Counted from the first letter of the stretch, positions 44,820-58,532 are shown. The stretch: DNA of 64,000 bases from Mactromeris polynyma (GCA_032209605.1 JASFXZ010000003.1:4528807-4592806); one strand, 5' to 3'. Translations and numbers: made by a program. Notes: a model not told the origin generated them from the letters alone.

Positions 44820-46240
44820 GCGTGCTTTTGTTTAGAATCTTAGCATCGGGCGCTTATTCTGGTACCTTCATGATTACCCTCTGTTTATAACTCTCACTTA
44901 ACTGATATTGACTACTTTACTAATCGACCTGTACCCGTAACAAATTCGTGAGTCGCATATGTCCAACAATTATGACGGTAAGTCATTATGCAAACAAAGA
45001 CTATGCCAGTGTGTACCGAGTCGAGAGCTCTCACTGCAATAAAATATCAAGCCATGTGGATGTCAATGTGTACAAACAATAATTGAACATAAGCGATTAT
45101 ATAACGTTACGTCGACTTGCGCAATTTATCTCAGATTACCATAATTATAACCGTCGGTGCTGCGGAATATTTGCATTTTAATGTGCGTTGTCCCATTTCT
45201 TATAGTTCACTCCGCCTCTTCCTGTGTCTTACATCCCATGAGCATCTAGAATTTTTCAAATTTTTGGCCAACTTATCCATTTATTATGGCATTTCGCACA
45301 ATACCTATTAAGTGATTTCTTTAAGTAAATCTGGTAAGTGATCAATATGGACTTAACTATAAGCCGGTTATAATTCACCATTTCTACAAACTGGTTCTGT
45401 TGACTCTCATAGCTCTACAATGGCGTCTTGACGATGTTATATAAATGTATTATAATTGATTAACTTAGTGAGTGCTACTCTCCTTTAGCATCGGGCTCTT
45501 ATTCCGATACCTTCATATACACCCTCTGCCTTATAACTCCCGAAAGACTAATATTGTCTATTTTTAGACTGGCGAATCAACAAGCGTCCACAGCCATTCA
45601 GCGAGCCGCTTGCAACGACTCCTTAATGTCCCAAAAGTAGGACAGCAAACGTGTGTAAATAAAACTTATGCGATAGTGCATTGAATAGACAGCTTTCCCC
45701 GTCATAGAAATGGCGCTGTGACAATGAAAATTGCTAGAAAAACTAAATAAATCTTACGTAAATGACTATTGTTTTGACGGAATGCCAACATTATACCGAT
45801 GCCAGTATATATGTAGTGATTTAAGTTCATTTAAACAGCTGTCCATGCGGAATCTGCGTATATTTTAAAATGCGTCATCTCGTTACTCAAATTCGCCACA
45901 GTTTGTAATACGTATCTATACAATCCTCGACGAAAGAACGAAACACTGCCTTCTTTAAATGCTAAAACCGATTAGCTAGATAGTCTAAATTTCTCTCGAC
46001 ACGGAAGGTAATACATTGTGTACACATTTGATTGGTTATAACACTGGAAATACCCATCCATTATAAACTCAGTAGTCACGTGATAGTGCCGACCAATGAA
46101 ATTTAGTATCGTGAAGGAACGGTGATTTCGTAAGGTCAAATATCAAAATATACTGGGTAACACAGCAGCGTGTGAATGTAACGGTAGTGGAATCAAAGCG
46201 CTGAGTGGGAGCGTAAGTGAGTACCTGATTGAAGTAATGA
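44820..46240. repeat. Two diverged copies of a long repeat
   Basis: About 44.83-45.43 kb and 45.48-46.24 kb share segments in the same order: 'tagcatcgggc.cttattc', 'ataccttcat..acaccctctg', 'gcggaat.t.c' and 'tttaaaatgcg'. The second continues into the sequence shared with the promoter side of the 843-aa gene. Confidence 0.45.
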
Positions 46241-46828
46241 TACATGTACATATATATTAAAAGTGGCTTCTGTCTGGTATATCGTATTCGATTTTACCAT
46301 CTGATAAAAATAAATAACTTAAAATACATGCGTGAAATATAGAGTATGGAACCTGCATGGATCCACACACAGTGTGCGTGTTACATTATGAAAGTGCGGC
46401 TTGTGGAGAGTTCTACATAAATAAAAGACAAACACGTTAACTGTTGAGTTTTCTTAGTGTAATTGCATTGATAGGACGGCAACAAAATGAAGCGTGTTAT
46501 TTTTATCAAAATATTAAGTGGTAATAAATATAGCTTGAATGTTTTCATATGGGTACAGTAAGGGCACATGTATGAATCGAATCACTGAAGAAAACATTAG
46601 CTCTCTGGTTTCACATTCTATAAAAAATTATCAAGAGGTCTGAAAATCCCAGTTGCCACATCTGCTCAATTGTACAAGCTCGATTCTGAAAAACTACACA
46701 TTTAATTTAGACAAAAATACATGCATATCTAAATATACGCTAAGTTTTAGTTGTGTTGAAAATTTTAAGAAGAAACTCGTATGGTTTTAAATTTATACAA
46801 CTTTGAAGAACCAAAAATGGTCAATTTG

Positions 46829-49424
46829 TACGTGTAATGTGTTAGCATCATGTTTACGTGTAATGTGTTAGCACCATGTTTACGTGTAATGTGTTAGCAT
46901 CATGTTTACATGTAATGTGTTAGCATCATGTTTACATGTAATGTGTTAGCATCATGTTTACATGTAATGTGTTAGCATCATGTTTACATGTAATGTGTTA
47001 GCACCATGTTTACGTGTAATGTGTTAGCATCATGTTTACATGTAATGTGTTAGCACCATGTTTACATGTAATGTGTTAGCATCATGTTTACATGTAATGT
47101 GTTAGCATCATGTTTACATGTAATGTGTTAGCATCATGCTTACGTGTTATGTGTTAGCACCATGTTTACGTGTAATGTGTTAGCATCATGTTTACGTGTA
47201 ATGTGTTAGCACCATGTTTACATGTAATGTGTTAGCATCATGCTTACATGTAATGTGTTAGCCTCATGTTTACGTGTAATGTGTTAGCACCATGTTTACG
47301 TGTAATGTGTTAGCATCATGTTTACGTGTAATGTGTTAGCATCATGTTTACATGTAATGTGTTAGCATCATGTTTACGTGTAATGTGTTAGCATCATGTT
47401 TACGTGTAATGTGTTAGCACCATGTTTACGTGTAATGTGTTAGCATCATGTTTACGTGTAATGTGTTAGCATCATGTTTACGTGTAATGTGTTAGCATCA
47501 TGTTTACATGTAATGTGTTAGCATCATGTTTACGTGTAATGTGTTAGCATCATGTTTACATGTAATGTGTTAGCATCATGTTTACATGTAATGTGTTAGC
47601 ATCATGCTTACGTGTAATGTGTTAGCACCATGTTTACGTGTAATGTGTTAGCACCATGCTTACGTGTAATGTGTTAGCACCATGTTTACATGTAATGTGT
47701 TAGCATCATGCTTACGTGTAATGTGTTAGCATCATGTTTACGTGTAATGTGTTAGCATCATGTTTACGTGTAATGTGTTAGCATCATGTTTACATGTAAT
47801 GTGTTAGCATCATGTTTACGTGTAATGTGTTAGCATCATGTTTACATGTAATGTGTTAGCATCATGTTTACGTGTAATGTGTTAGCATCATGTTTACGTG
47901 TAATGTGTTAGCATCATGTTTACGTGTAATGTGTTAGCATCATGTTTACGTGTAATGTGTTAGCATCATGCTTACGTGTAATGTGTTAGCATCATGTTTA
48001 CATGTAATGTGTTAGCATCATGTTTACATGTAATGTGTTAGCATCATGTTTACATGTAATGTGTTAGCCTCATGTTTACATGTAATGTGTTAGCATCATG
48101 CTTACATGTAATGTGTTAGCATCATGCTTACATGTAATGTGTTAGCATCATGTTTACATGTAATGTGTTAGCACCATGTTTACGTGTAATGTGTTAGCAT
48201 CATGTTTACATGTAATGTGTTAGCATCATGCTTACATGTAATGTGTTAGCATCATGTTTACATGTAATGTGTTAGCACCATGTTTACGTGTAATGTGTTA
48301 GCATCATGTTTACATGTTATGTGTTAGCATCATGTTTACATGTAATGTGTTAGCACCATGTTTACGTGTAATGTGTTAGCATCATGTTTACATGTAATGT
48401 GTTAGCACCATGTTTACGTGTAATGTGTTAGCATCATGCTTACGTGTTATGTGTTAGCATCATGTTTACGTGTAATGTGTTAGCATCATGTTTACATGTA
48501 ATGTGTTAGCATCATGTTTACATGTAATGTGTTAGCACCATGCTTACGTGTTATGTGTTAGCATCATGTTTACGTGTAATGTGTTAGCATCATGTTTACA
48601 TGTAATGTGTTAGCACCATGCTTACGTGTTATGTGTTAGCATCATGTTTACGTGTAATGTGTTAGCATCATGTTTACGTGTAATGTGTTAGCATCATGTT
48701 TACGTGTAATGTGTTAGCATCATGTTTACGTGTAATGTGTTAGCATCATGTTTACGTGTAATGTGTTAGCATCATGTTTACATGTAATGTGTTAGCATCA
48801 TGTTTACGTGTAATGTGTTAGCATCATGTTTACGTGTAATGTGTTAGCATCATGTTTACGTGTAATGTGTTAGCACCATGTTTACATGTAATGTGTTAGC
48901 ATCATGCTTACGTGTAATGTGTTAGCATCATGCTTACGTGTAATGTGTTAGCATCATGTTTACGTGTAATGTGTTAGCATCATGTTTACGTGTAATGTGT
49001 TAGCACCATGTTTACATGTAATGTGTTAGCATCATGCTTACGTGTAATGTGTTAGCATCATGCTTACGTGTAATGTGTTAGCATCATGTTTACGTGTAAT
49101 GTGTTAGCATCATGCTTACATGTAATGTGTTAGCATCATGTTTACGTGTAATGTGTTAGCATCATGTTTACGTGTAATGTGTTAGCATCATGCTTACATG
49201 TAATGTGTTAGCATCATGTTTACGTGTAATGTGTTAGCATCATGCTTACGTGTAATGTGTTAGCATCATGTTTACGTGTAATGTGTTAGCATCATGCTTA
49301 CGTGTAATGTGTTAGCATCATGCTTACGTGTAATGTGTTAGCATCATGTTTACGTGTAATGTGTTAGCATCATGCTTACGTGTAATGTGTTAGCATCATG
49401 CTTACGTGTTATGTGTTAGCATCA
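46829..49424. repeat. 26-bp minisatellite, about 100 copies, no indels
   Basis: Unit 'tacgtgtaatgtgttagcat' plus 'catgtt'. 2,596 bp is almost exactly 100 units. Variation is confined to few sites: tacgtg/tacatg, catgtt/catgct, gcatca/gcacca, gtaatg/gttatg and a rare gcctca. Confidence 0.97.
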
Positions 49425-51555
49425 TTTTTGTTCCACTTTTTCATAAGACATTTGCTTTTCCTTTGAAGAATTACATGCTTGTTAGTTTGGTATAAGGCAT
49501 ACTGTTGTAGCAAACATACTTCCAAATTATGTTTGAAAAACAAAAATGGGTACCGATGTATTTTTGTATTTACCTTTATTCTACTTTTGTAATTAAAAGG
49601 ACAATATAATTAAAAGAAATTCACAAACTTTACCTATTTATAATGAAAATAAGTCAAATAAAAGGATGATGTAATATAAATGCCAAGAATATGAACACAA
49701 TTTTGTAATTTTGCAAATGTTTTTCCTCTTCGCAAGTTGTGTCAAAAAAAGTGTAACGTCCGTCGGTATGTGCTTTTTTCTAGAATAAGGTCAAAGCTTG
49801 TTCAATAAAACATATTATGCAATACATTTAATCATTATAGTACCATGTAAGTCCATATTTGCAGTTTATTCTAGGTTACAATGGAATTATTTGTAAAAAA
49901 TGAAATGTTTTCTGTAATGCCCGTCCCCGTAAATGTCCGTCCTCTTATGTATAATGTTATTTAGCGTGAATAAAAATCATTATGTAAATCAAATATATTT
50001 TAAGTTGTTACTTAGTGTTTCTTCATCTTTTAGAGCCAGATTTTTCATTAACTTGTTATGTCCGTCACCTCCCAGTCAAACTGATAATTAAAGGTAAAAA
50101 TAACAAATACCTTAATATAACTTAAAGCGTGCTTTACAAGCTTTTCAATGTGGTGCTCAAACTATAAATGGGAAAGAAAGCGCAACAGTTTTAGCAGTTT
50201 TAACATTCAAATTCTTCAAGCACATGCCATGAAGTAATATGCAACATAGACAGAGAACTGTTTAAAAGGGACAACATAAGCATTCAATCATCAATGGAAC
50301 TTTACAAACTAATTGCCAAAGCAAAATTGCAGACATTTACATCATTGTTGTATCAAACAAATATCTCGATGAAACTAGAATTCCGACTTTATTTGTTGAA
50401 CATAAGGTGCACTTTATGTCATCTGAATGTGTTGGTTCGAGAATCATTTTTCAAAGACTATTGAAATTAATCAAAAGAAATTGTCATATGAAGATGTCAT
50501 AGAGCTCAATATTGCTAGGTGCCAGTTTATATTGTTCTTGCTCAAAAGTTCAAACAACTGGGTTCAATCTGCAGATGCACAAATTAGAACAAAAAATATA
50601 AGATATCAAGCTGGTGAAAAGGATGGTCAGATTGAAATAAGATCTGGACTAGTGCATGTGGCATCTATTAGAATGTGATATAAAAACAGACATTTATTGT
50701 CCCACCAGTGTAAGTCAGGCCAATAATAAAATATTGTTCGTTTCCCCTCCTACGACCGACCGTTGAAAATTACCCCTACCGTAAATACTTTATTCAGGTT
50801 ACCAAAAATATCATATTTTTTTCGCTAAAATTGCCGGGTACGAATATTCCCGCAGTACAATAGCTATTGGGTACGAAAATCCGGAATCGCTGGTACCAGT
50901 CAGTTGAGTAGCCACATCATCAATAAATCTATGAAGCAGGCATATATAGATTTTATCTACAAGTATCATATTTTTACTTACCCTAATGAAAATAAATGTA
51001 TTAAGATATTAAATCTATACAGAACACATTTTAAGCTTGTGAAAAAAAATTATGGAAAAAAAGATCTGCCCTACCTACCTACCCTACCCTGGTGGGCTAG
51101 GGTCGCGGGAGGGGAAACAAACATATTTTTAATGTCGGCCTCATGCTGTTAGCTTTGATGTCACACATTAAAAAAATCCAATTGTACATGGGTTGTGTTT
51201 TTTCAACTGAGTGACTTGGAAGTGGACTTTTACAACTGAAATAAAATGTTAGCTTTGCTTGCCAAATAATGTAATCTCATACACAGAATGCTATCAATAT
51301 CTGATAAGAAACACATGCAAGGTTGTTAAGACAATACCGCGTGAAGGGTTTAAGGTTTAGAGTCGGGGTAATAATTTGATTGCTTGCAGAGGTGCTAATA
51401 GGCTGTACCGTTAGATGGTCTAGCAGAATTTACATAAATCCGGGTTAAAGTGTAAGACTGAATACACCAAGTCATGCTAATGAATGGATCTAAATGTACG
51501 GAACAAACAGAGGCAATAATAGTAATTTAAACAACGGCCGTAACTAGTAATAACT
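49425..51555. other. Gene-poor; one weak open frame
   Basis: Mostly AT-rich. A plus-strand frame at 50427-50678 (with YEDVIELNIARCQFILFLL and QAGEKDGQIEIRSG) is mildly protein-like but lacks a recognisable family or splice context. An upstream stretch from 50160 is full of stops. Confidence 0.3.
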
Positions 51556-52413
51556 AGAGGGACATGATGGCCCTATATCGCTCACCCGAGTACACTGCCA
51601 TTCTTAATTATGAAATAATAATTCACATTTACAAAAAATAAGTTGTTTTTACGAAATAATAATTCGTTTTTACGAAAAAAATATTCATTTTTACGAAATA
51701 CGATTTCGTATTTATGAAATAATAATTCATTTTTACGAAAATATCATTCGTTTTTACGAAATACTTTTTCGTATTTATGAAATAATAATTCATCTTTACG
51801 AAATAATTATTCGTTTTTACGAAATAATTAATTCGTATTTACGAAATAATTAATTCGTATTTACGAAATAATAATTCATATTTACAAAAAATAATTCGAA
51901 CCATCGAAACCTGACCACCTAAGGAGCATTTCTGCAAAATTTGATCAAAATTTATCAAGTGGTTTAGGAGGAAATGTCATTTATAGTTTGCACTATATAC
52001 TGTAATACATATAGGGAACAAGCCCCGCCCCCTGGCGGCAATCTTTTTTGACGAAACTTAATAAGTTATGCAATCTTGTAAGAGGACCACTAGATAATGC
52101 TACACACCAAATATCAAAGCTCTAGACCTTATGGTTTAGGACAAGAAGATGTTCAAAGTTTACACTTTTAAAATCTAATTTTTGCACATGTGACCTAATT
52201 ATGCAGCGGACCGGAACGATTTATGCAACTGTGAAAGAGGCCCATCCAAGAATTATTCCTGTGTAATTTTGACAACATCCATTCAGTGGTATAGGAGGAG
52301 ATGCTGTTTAAAGAAAATGTTGACGCACGATGCACGATTCACGACGACGGACGATGGACATTCATCGATCCTAAAAGCTCACCATGAGCACTTCGTGCTC
52401 AGGTGAGCTAACA
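51556..52413. repeat. Dispersed repeat, 'gatggccct' head
   Basis: Starts 'gagggacatgatggccctat' and 'cgctcaccc', ends 'gtgctcaggtgagctaac', so its ends carry short inverted 'gctcacc/ggtgagc'. The head matches the 6.2 kb copy. Contains an AT-rich internal array (51.6-51.9 kb). Confidence 0.6.
51600..51895. repeat. Degenerate 'tttacgaaataataattc' array
   Basis: About a dozen irregular copies of 'tttacgaaataataattc'-like words, unit near 17-30 bp and diverged. Inside the dispersed repeat. Confidence 0.7.
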
Positions 52414-52721
52414 ACTTAACAGGTATGAAATATATAACACGAAAGAGACTATACTTGAAACAGTCTGATTAAACAAACTTTAAGTATAAGACATGCACTA
52501 CAAACTACAAACAAAACCATTTTAAGCTCCGAATAGAAAATTGTCCGAATTTGAAAGTTATCCGAATACTACACAAGAGAAAACTAGGTGGTTGTTTTTT
52601 AATAAAAACATATGTCTCCCAGATGGCAGTTTGTCGGTTATTGTAAAACTGATACAAGATGTTAGAATAAAATATCAAGCAAACAAGAAAGATAGTGTTT
52701 GATCAGTTTACCATGCACTTT

Positions 52722-53262
52722 ATATGTATAAAAACATCAAAGGGGCCTATGAAGTTTGGCTGAAATCCAACCAGCAGTTTTGGAGATGAAGCGCGGACAA
52801 ACTCCGTATGTTTAAAAACATCAAAGGGCCATAACTCAGTGAAATATTATCTGAGCGGAAGAAAAAGCGAAGATGCACAATTACACTTGATGTTGATCAA
52901 TCCTATGAAGTTTGGCTGAAATCCAACCAGCAGTATTGGAGCTGAAGCGCGGACAAACTCCATATGTTTAAAAACATCAAAGGGCCATAACTCAGTGAAA
53001 TATTATCTGAGCGGAAGAAAAAGCGACGATGCACAATTACACTTGATGTTGATCAATCCTATGAAGTTTGGCTGAAATCCAACCAGCAGTTTTGGAGATG
53101 AAGCGCGGACAAACTCCATATGTTTAAAAACATCAAAGGGCCATAACTCAGTGAAATATTATCTGAGCGGAACAAAAATCGAAGATGCACAACTACACTG
53201 GATTTTGATCAATCCTATGAAGTTTGGCTGAAATCCAACCAGCAGTATTGGAGATAAAGCGC
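52722..53262. repeat. 156-bp tandem repeat, about 3.5 copies
   Basis: Units begin 'tatgtttaaaaacatcaaag' at 52807, 52963 and 53119 (period 156), preceded by a shorter copy. Each contains 'gggccataactcagtgaaat' and 'gctgaaatccaaccagcag'. Same family as the 12.9 and 35.5 kb repeats. Confidence 0.9.
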
Positions 53263-53910
53263 CCATAGTTTAGTAATGCATAGGAGATGCATCATTAAAG
53301 AACTTTTTAATTGTGATATTGTCATGTTATATATTGTATCTGACATTACATACAGTAATGTACTTTTTTGTAAATTTAAAGTTTTTACTTTAATTAGACG
53401 GTCACTAGACATTTATTTGATAATTGATAATGCTTACTGTAGTTATATGTGTAATGTATTGTAGACATATTACTATTGTATTGTAAGGTTTTCAATATAC
53501 ATTAAATCTTATAAGGTGTAATTGTATTTTACAGAATGTAATATAACCATTGTCCATATATCTGAATGAAATACGTATCATCGAACTTGCTACCTGTTGT
53601 TGCTGTGTATGAAACAAATAAGACCCACACCCACACCACCTGTGTCTAAATGTCTTATCAGTTAATGCTTAATGTGAATGATTCAGTAGACATAAAAATC
53701 AATTTCTAATGCATTTAACTACGTGATATGTCTCTACGGTATATGTAATGTAGATGAAATACATGGTATAGAATATATGTCCTCTCTACATCGGATCCCG
53801 TCAGTGCTTTGATATTACATGTTTAAGTTAATCTTAAAATCGATAAGTAGACCCAACGATATGCTTGACCTTTGGCTTTTGCAAATACTCCAGGCGAGTC
53901 AGCATTGTAT
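53263..53910. other. No gene recognised
   Basis: AT-rich, short motif-free open frames. Confidence 0.35.
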
Positions 53911-54178
53911 ACATAGTTACCACATCTACAATATTTACCTCCCTTGTTCTTAACTGTCGGCCATTTTGATAGGCAAAACTGATAAGCCCTTATAGGAGTA
54001 ATTTCCAATTAAGTGATAATTGAGAAAATACCAAGAGAATTTGCATGTGACAACCACTTTTTCTTCAAGTTACTGAGCCAAATGCCCACATTAGCATAAA
54101 CTTTAAGGAAATTTGCCAATCAAAATTGCCGACAATTCAGAACAAGGGAGGTAAATATTGTAGATGTGAGAACTATGT
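53911..54178. mobile_element. 268-bp inverted-repeat element
   Basis: Left arm starts 'acatagttaccacatctaca' and includes 'tatttacctcccttgttct'; the right arm is its diverged complement ending 'gatgtgagaactatgt'. Arms about 70-80 bp, spacer about 110 bp. The left arm supplies the minus-strand open frame seen here, so that frame is not a gene. Confidence 0.75.
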
Positions 54179-55996
54179 ATTGCTTATCAAAAACAGTACT
54201 TTTAGTCTAGTAACAACAACCTAAAGAGCATGTATTGCTTTGCGCATAAAGTCATAATGACATACTAGTTAATGAGGCATAAATTCACAATTCGTTAAGT
54301 TATCTACTGTTTTGCAATTTTAGTTAAAAAGCAGTTCAATATTCGCTTGTTTAAATGAACCAAGCTGTATTTGAGTCTGAACGAACAGAATACCGCAGAC
54401 ATACCGGAAGAGAAAAATGTGGAATAGGGAAGTTGTTGCAGGGTGTACACAACTGCATCGTAAAACACAAATTCAATCCACTTGTCAAATTAAAGTGTCG
54501 GTTCTCAAGAAATGTGAGTAATAAGGAACTTTACACGGTAAGTTTTCGTGATAGGTTTACTCTTTATCCAACCAATAAAACTATTTGATTTCTTCAAGTT
54601 GTTAACATACATTTAAACGTTCGAAAGAGTACAAACAAACTCTACTTCCGCAGACATGTAATATTTAACTAGCAGGTGTCAAAATCATTAAACAACAAAT
54701 TGCCCGGCAGCTAAAAATTTAAGACTGTTAAATTTATTGAGCCGACAAATTACTTGTCACGTTCAAGTTAACATCTGGCCTTAAAAACAAATCAAGTCAA
54801 TGTTGGAAGGTTATAAATAGCATGTAGATTCTAATAAAACGATGTTATTGAACAATCATACAAACCAGTAACTGTCACTAATCAACTGGATGACTCCAAG
54901 TACAGTGTGACGTCGAGTGACGCATGTATGACGTCATTCATATTGGCATATGGCCGTTCGTCGCAACGAAAGCAATTGCTACATGACAGTAACGTGCGTG
55001 TGTTCATTAAATGTTATTCCACACCAAAGTTCGTTTGTAGTGCGTCTCTACACGCAAGTCTGAGTGACTATATACAGTGCACACACACAAAATCAATAAA
55101 TCACAAGTATCCAAGTAGACTTAGAATTAATCAATCTCCCGATAAGAGCTTACACAAATAGAAACACTTTAATCCAATAGCGAGTATCCAAAACAACACG
55201 TACACAAAAACATGATTCACTAAAACATTTAAACCTCTACAGTCTGGTTTGTGTACGCATAACACATTCGCTATGTACACACACACTACACGCAGTCAAG
55301 CGTTAACGATTTGCATCGAGTCGGCGGTAATTATTGGTTTTGGCACAGTGCCAAATTCCGCGCAGTAAGGGTCTGATAAAAATCTTGTGTGTGTAATATA
55401 ACCGCGCGGAAATTAATTTAGATCGGTCGTACACGTTTCCTTTGTATTGGCTGTCGCGATGTACTGGGCACCGAGCCAACACACGTTGTACGATGTACAG
55501 AGTACTTTTTATTGTTAAGTAGACCTAGATCTAGAAAATTTGCATAGCGAGTATAGAATACAGATTAATTAGCGATCTGTCCCGTTTTGACAAATTTTGA
55601 TCTATCTCGATGTTTAATGTCAGGTAAAATAGATCTAAAATAGATCAATACAGCTGGATCTACGTTAAAGTGATCATGATCTGTTTTAAAGTTATCATCG
55701 TTTTTAACCAATCGACAGATTACGAAGTCGGTTCCCACTGTACTGTTACCACAAGTAGATCAATGCCTACAGTAGAATTATCAGATTGTTAACATGAAGA
55801 TGTTGCTCTTCTATATGTCCAATGAAAATTTAAATCTACCCGATCTAGATCGAATACATGCAGAGCAGCTCTACAATGACGTCACATTCAAAATCATGAC
55901 GTCATAGAACGACCGTGTTCAAACTTGAAAATTCTGCATAATTATATGACAACAAGCATGCTATTAAAACACTAAAGTTTACGTTTGTTATCCAAA
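54179..55996. other. No gene recognised; CRE-like motifs
   Basis: AT-rich. TGACGTCA occurs at 54928-54935, 55877-55884 and 55897-55904. No exon supported. A 77-residue plus frame at 54355-54588 has no motif. Confidence 0.35.
55877..55904. promoter_or_regulatory. Pair of CRE octamers
   Basis: Two perfect TGACGTCA sites 20 bp apart (55877-55884, 55897-55904), about two helical turns. They lie just downstream of the donor of a candidate minus-strand exon. CREB/ATF binding is inferred from the motif only. Confidence 0.35.
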
Positions 55997-56002
55997 ACTC
56001 AC

Positions 56003-56223
56003 CTTATAATTCTGGTATAAACAACAACATTTTCATCTTCCTGTCTACAAGCACAACAGCGCGGTATTAACCCAAAAATAAAATATCTCGGTCGTGGATC
56101 TAAAATATCTGGCATTGAGCCAAAGTTAGAGATTAAAGCGGAGAAAGGGCTGTCCAAAAAGTTTTTATTTCCGACACGCATACGCAAGGATCCATAAAAA
56201 CAAATTCCTGTGTAGATAAACAT
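56003..56223 (-). CDS. Candidate first exon of an unrecognised gene
   Basis: ATG at 56221-56223 opens a frame that reads to a strong donor (ataag|gtgagt at 55997-56002). The peptide (NFGSMPDILDPRPRYFIFGL and IPRCCACRQEDENVVVYTR) has protein-like composition and a Cys-rich spot. No family recognised and no matching downstream exon found. Confidence 0.35.
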
Positions 56224-58439
56224 CGGTGTTGCGCAATCGCACGTAATGTCATTATTCTAACGTAATGAAATAGCAATTAGGGCCTACTAAATTTGATTTG
56301 ATTAGGACGGAATCAGAATTATAAACGAGGCATTACATTAGATCTAGTTGTTCATGACTTTAAAATCAATAACCAAAAACGTATCGGCAGTTAAATCCAT
56401 TTTGATCTGGTCTAGACAATATAAAATATTATAGATTTTCTATACAAAATTATTTTTAAACAAAATCAGGGGCACGAGCATTAATAAACCCCTCTCAAAT
56501 GTCATAATATTGATTTCCGCTCGTCTATAAATCTTGTTTAAACCCACTCCCAAGTGCTCACAAATAGCCGATAGTTGCTTAGCAACGTATCCGCAGGCTA
56601 TCGATAACGAGTGAAATAATTACGCACTTGACGGTTACCAATGGCAACGAGCTTTATTACGCGTAGCGAAGTACATAGCGTGTGAACGTGAGTGTAGAAC
56701 ATAACTTAGTCAGCGAGCGCCTTGTACACAGTGTATACCGCGAATAAACCCGGTTTTATCCGCGCTCCGACTTTATGTTAGATAGGGTACATAAAATAAA
56801 CTGAAAAGATATTGGTTGCGCTCATGTATATCATTTAACTATTAGTTCGATATTTTCTGAAAATAATATGCAAAGAAGTTAACGTATTGTTGATATGCAC
56901 ATCTTGTGACAGTCGAACATGCATTATTTTATGGGTTTTTTTAAAGACATTTTTTCTTTAGACAATAATTGTTTTTGACTAAGTTAATCAACCAATCGTG
57001 TAAATAAAATGTAACCTCGCTTATGGTGCAGAAATAATCGCAGAGAAACAAAACGCCTCCTTTTAAAACTCATTGCTGAGAGGGTTTTTTTTAAATTGAA
57101 AGGTAGTTTTTCAACGCCCCGAACTTAAAACCGATCAATACTATCTGACCCGTAGTTATTTTATGTGTTTGCGTGAACTTAAATTTGTGTGTTTGTTTAA
57201 CCCCTTCCGTTTGTCTTTAGTATTCAACTTTCTCGATGCCGTCTTTCCCGAACTTGTCCAGGAACATATGTACGTCTAAGCAAACTTCGGGGATATTCAG
57301 ATTCCACTTTGATGTGCTTGGCACCGTGCCAACACACATTGTACAGATGATAGGAGAATTTTGTCCACTTAGCAGAAATAAGCGAGTGAAGATCCAGGCC
57401 GTAAACCATTATAAAATAGCGGGCCGGGCAAAATTCTCAAATGGATATCGCAGAACAGAATGCTTTTACAATAGAATCCCCGTAATTATATTTATAATTA
57501 TATATGTCGTCACTAAGTAATTATTCCATGCAACTGTTATTTATCACGTTTTACAATAGTGACCAGTTGGTATGACAAAAATAGCATAGTCGTTCAAAAC
57601 ATAATCATATACAAAATGACCATACTGATCCATGTGAAAGAAGTAATTACACGGACAGGAAGCGGGGATTTAACTTATTTTTTATTGCTTTTACATAGTA
57701 ATTTTAGGGATCTGTCAAAAATAGTTCTTTTCATAGAAATGACAATAAACATCCACTCAGATACTTCTTGTACAACAATTCAAAATGTCAAAAATAGCCA
57801 TACCATAAATTGCAGCTTATTTTTATTTTGGTGTAAATTATAGACATAAAGAGGTATCGAATTCGATATCAAAATCATTTGTTTTTATCGTCTAATACGC
57901 AGGATTCTGGCATTTTTACAGCAATAAAGGTAACGATGTACAGTGTACAATGAGTTATCGCAAAAGCTCCTGAAAATCCGAGCGCTCGAAATAGAATAAG
58001 TTGGTAAAATATGTCCGGTCAGATAATAAACTGCATGTTAACCAATAATCTCTCAGAGATACATATATGTAATTAAAACTACTTCGGTGTAAAGAAAAGA
58101 AATATTTATTGTAGCAGACTAAATTTGATGGCGCTGTTTATTAAAATTGTTAACTGGACCAAGTTTGAGAGGAAGCATGACGCGAATACAGCACTTTCCA
58201 CACGATTTTCGCGCGTATACAGAATAATTCAGCATTGAAACAAGCGGGGTAATTTTCACTTATATAACTATTAAAATATAAAGCAGAGGGAAATATCACT
58301 GACACACACGGTAAATAGAATTAAACATGCACTGGTGCCTGAATATATTTCCTAGATATATTTTGGAGTGATAATTATATTCTGTTATACGCAATAGCAG
58401 TAAGATTGCAGTTGTGGGCACTATTAGACAATTTGTTTG
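56224..58439. other. Gene-poor; one weak terminal exon
   Basis: AT-rich; open frames of 94 residues at 57236-57520 and 57559-57843 have no motif. See the weak exon at 57221. Confidence 0.3.
57221..57279 (+). CDS. Weak candidate terminal exon
   Basis: After 'ccgtttgtctttag' the frame FNFLDAVFPELVQEHMYV reads to TAA (57277-57279). The acceptor and peptide are plausible, but no upstream exon was found and 18 residues can arise by chance. Confidence 0.2.
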
Positions 58440-58530
58440 TGTTATATAGTTATCACTATACTTATCTAGTTAGCCACATACTTATCTAGTTAATTAAGTA
58501 GTTAACTGGTGGCCGAAATATGCCTCCATA
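58440..58530. mobile_element. End of the 22.1 kb element family
   Basis: 'acttatctagttaattaagt' and the terminal 'ggtggccgaaatatgcctcc' + 'ata' match the right end of the element at 22081-22851. Only this end is present. Confidence 0.65.
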
Positions 58531-58532
58531 AT

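Noticed and set aside
46829..49424. CRISPR array
   Set aside because: Units are contiguous 26-bp repeats without unique spacers, in a eukaryotic genome.
53823..54008. 61-residue minus-strand frame with a Cys motif
   Set aside because: Lies in the left arm of an inverted-repeat element.
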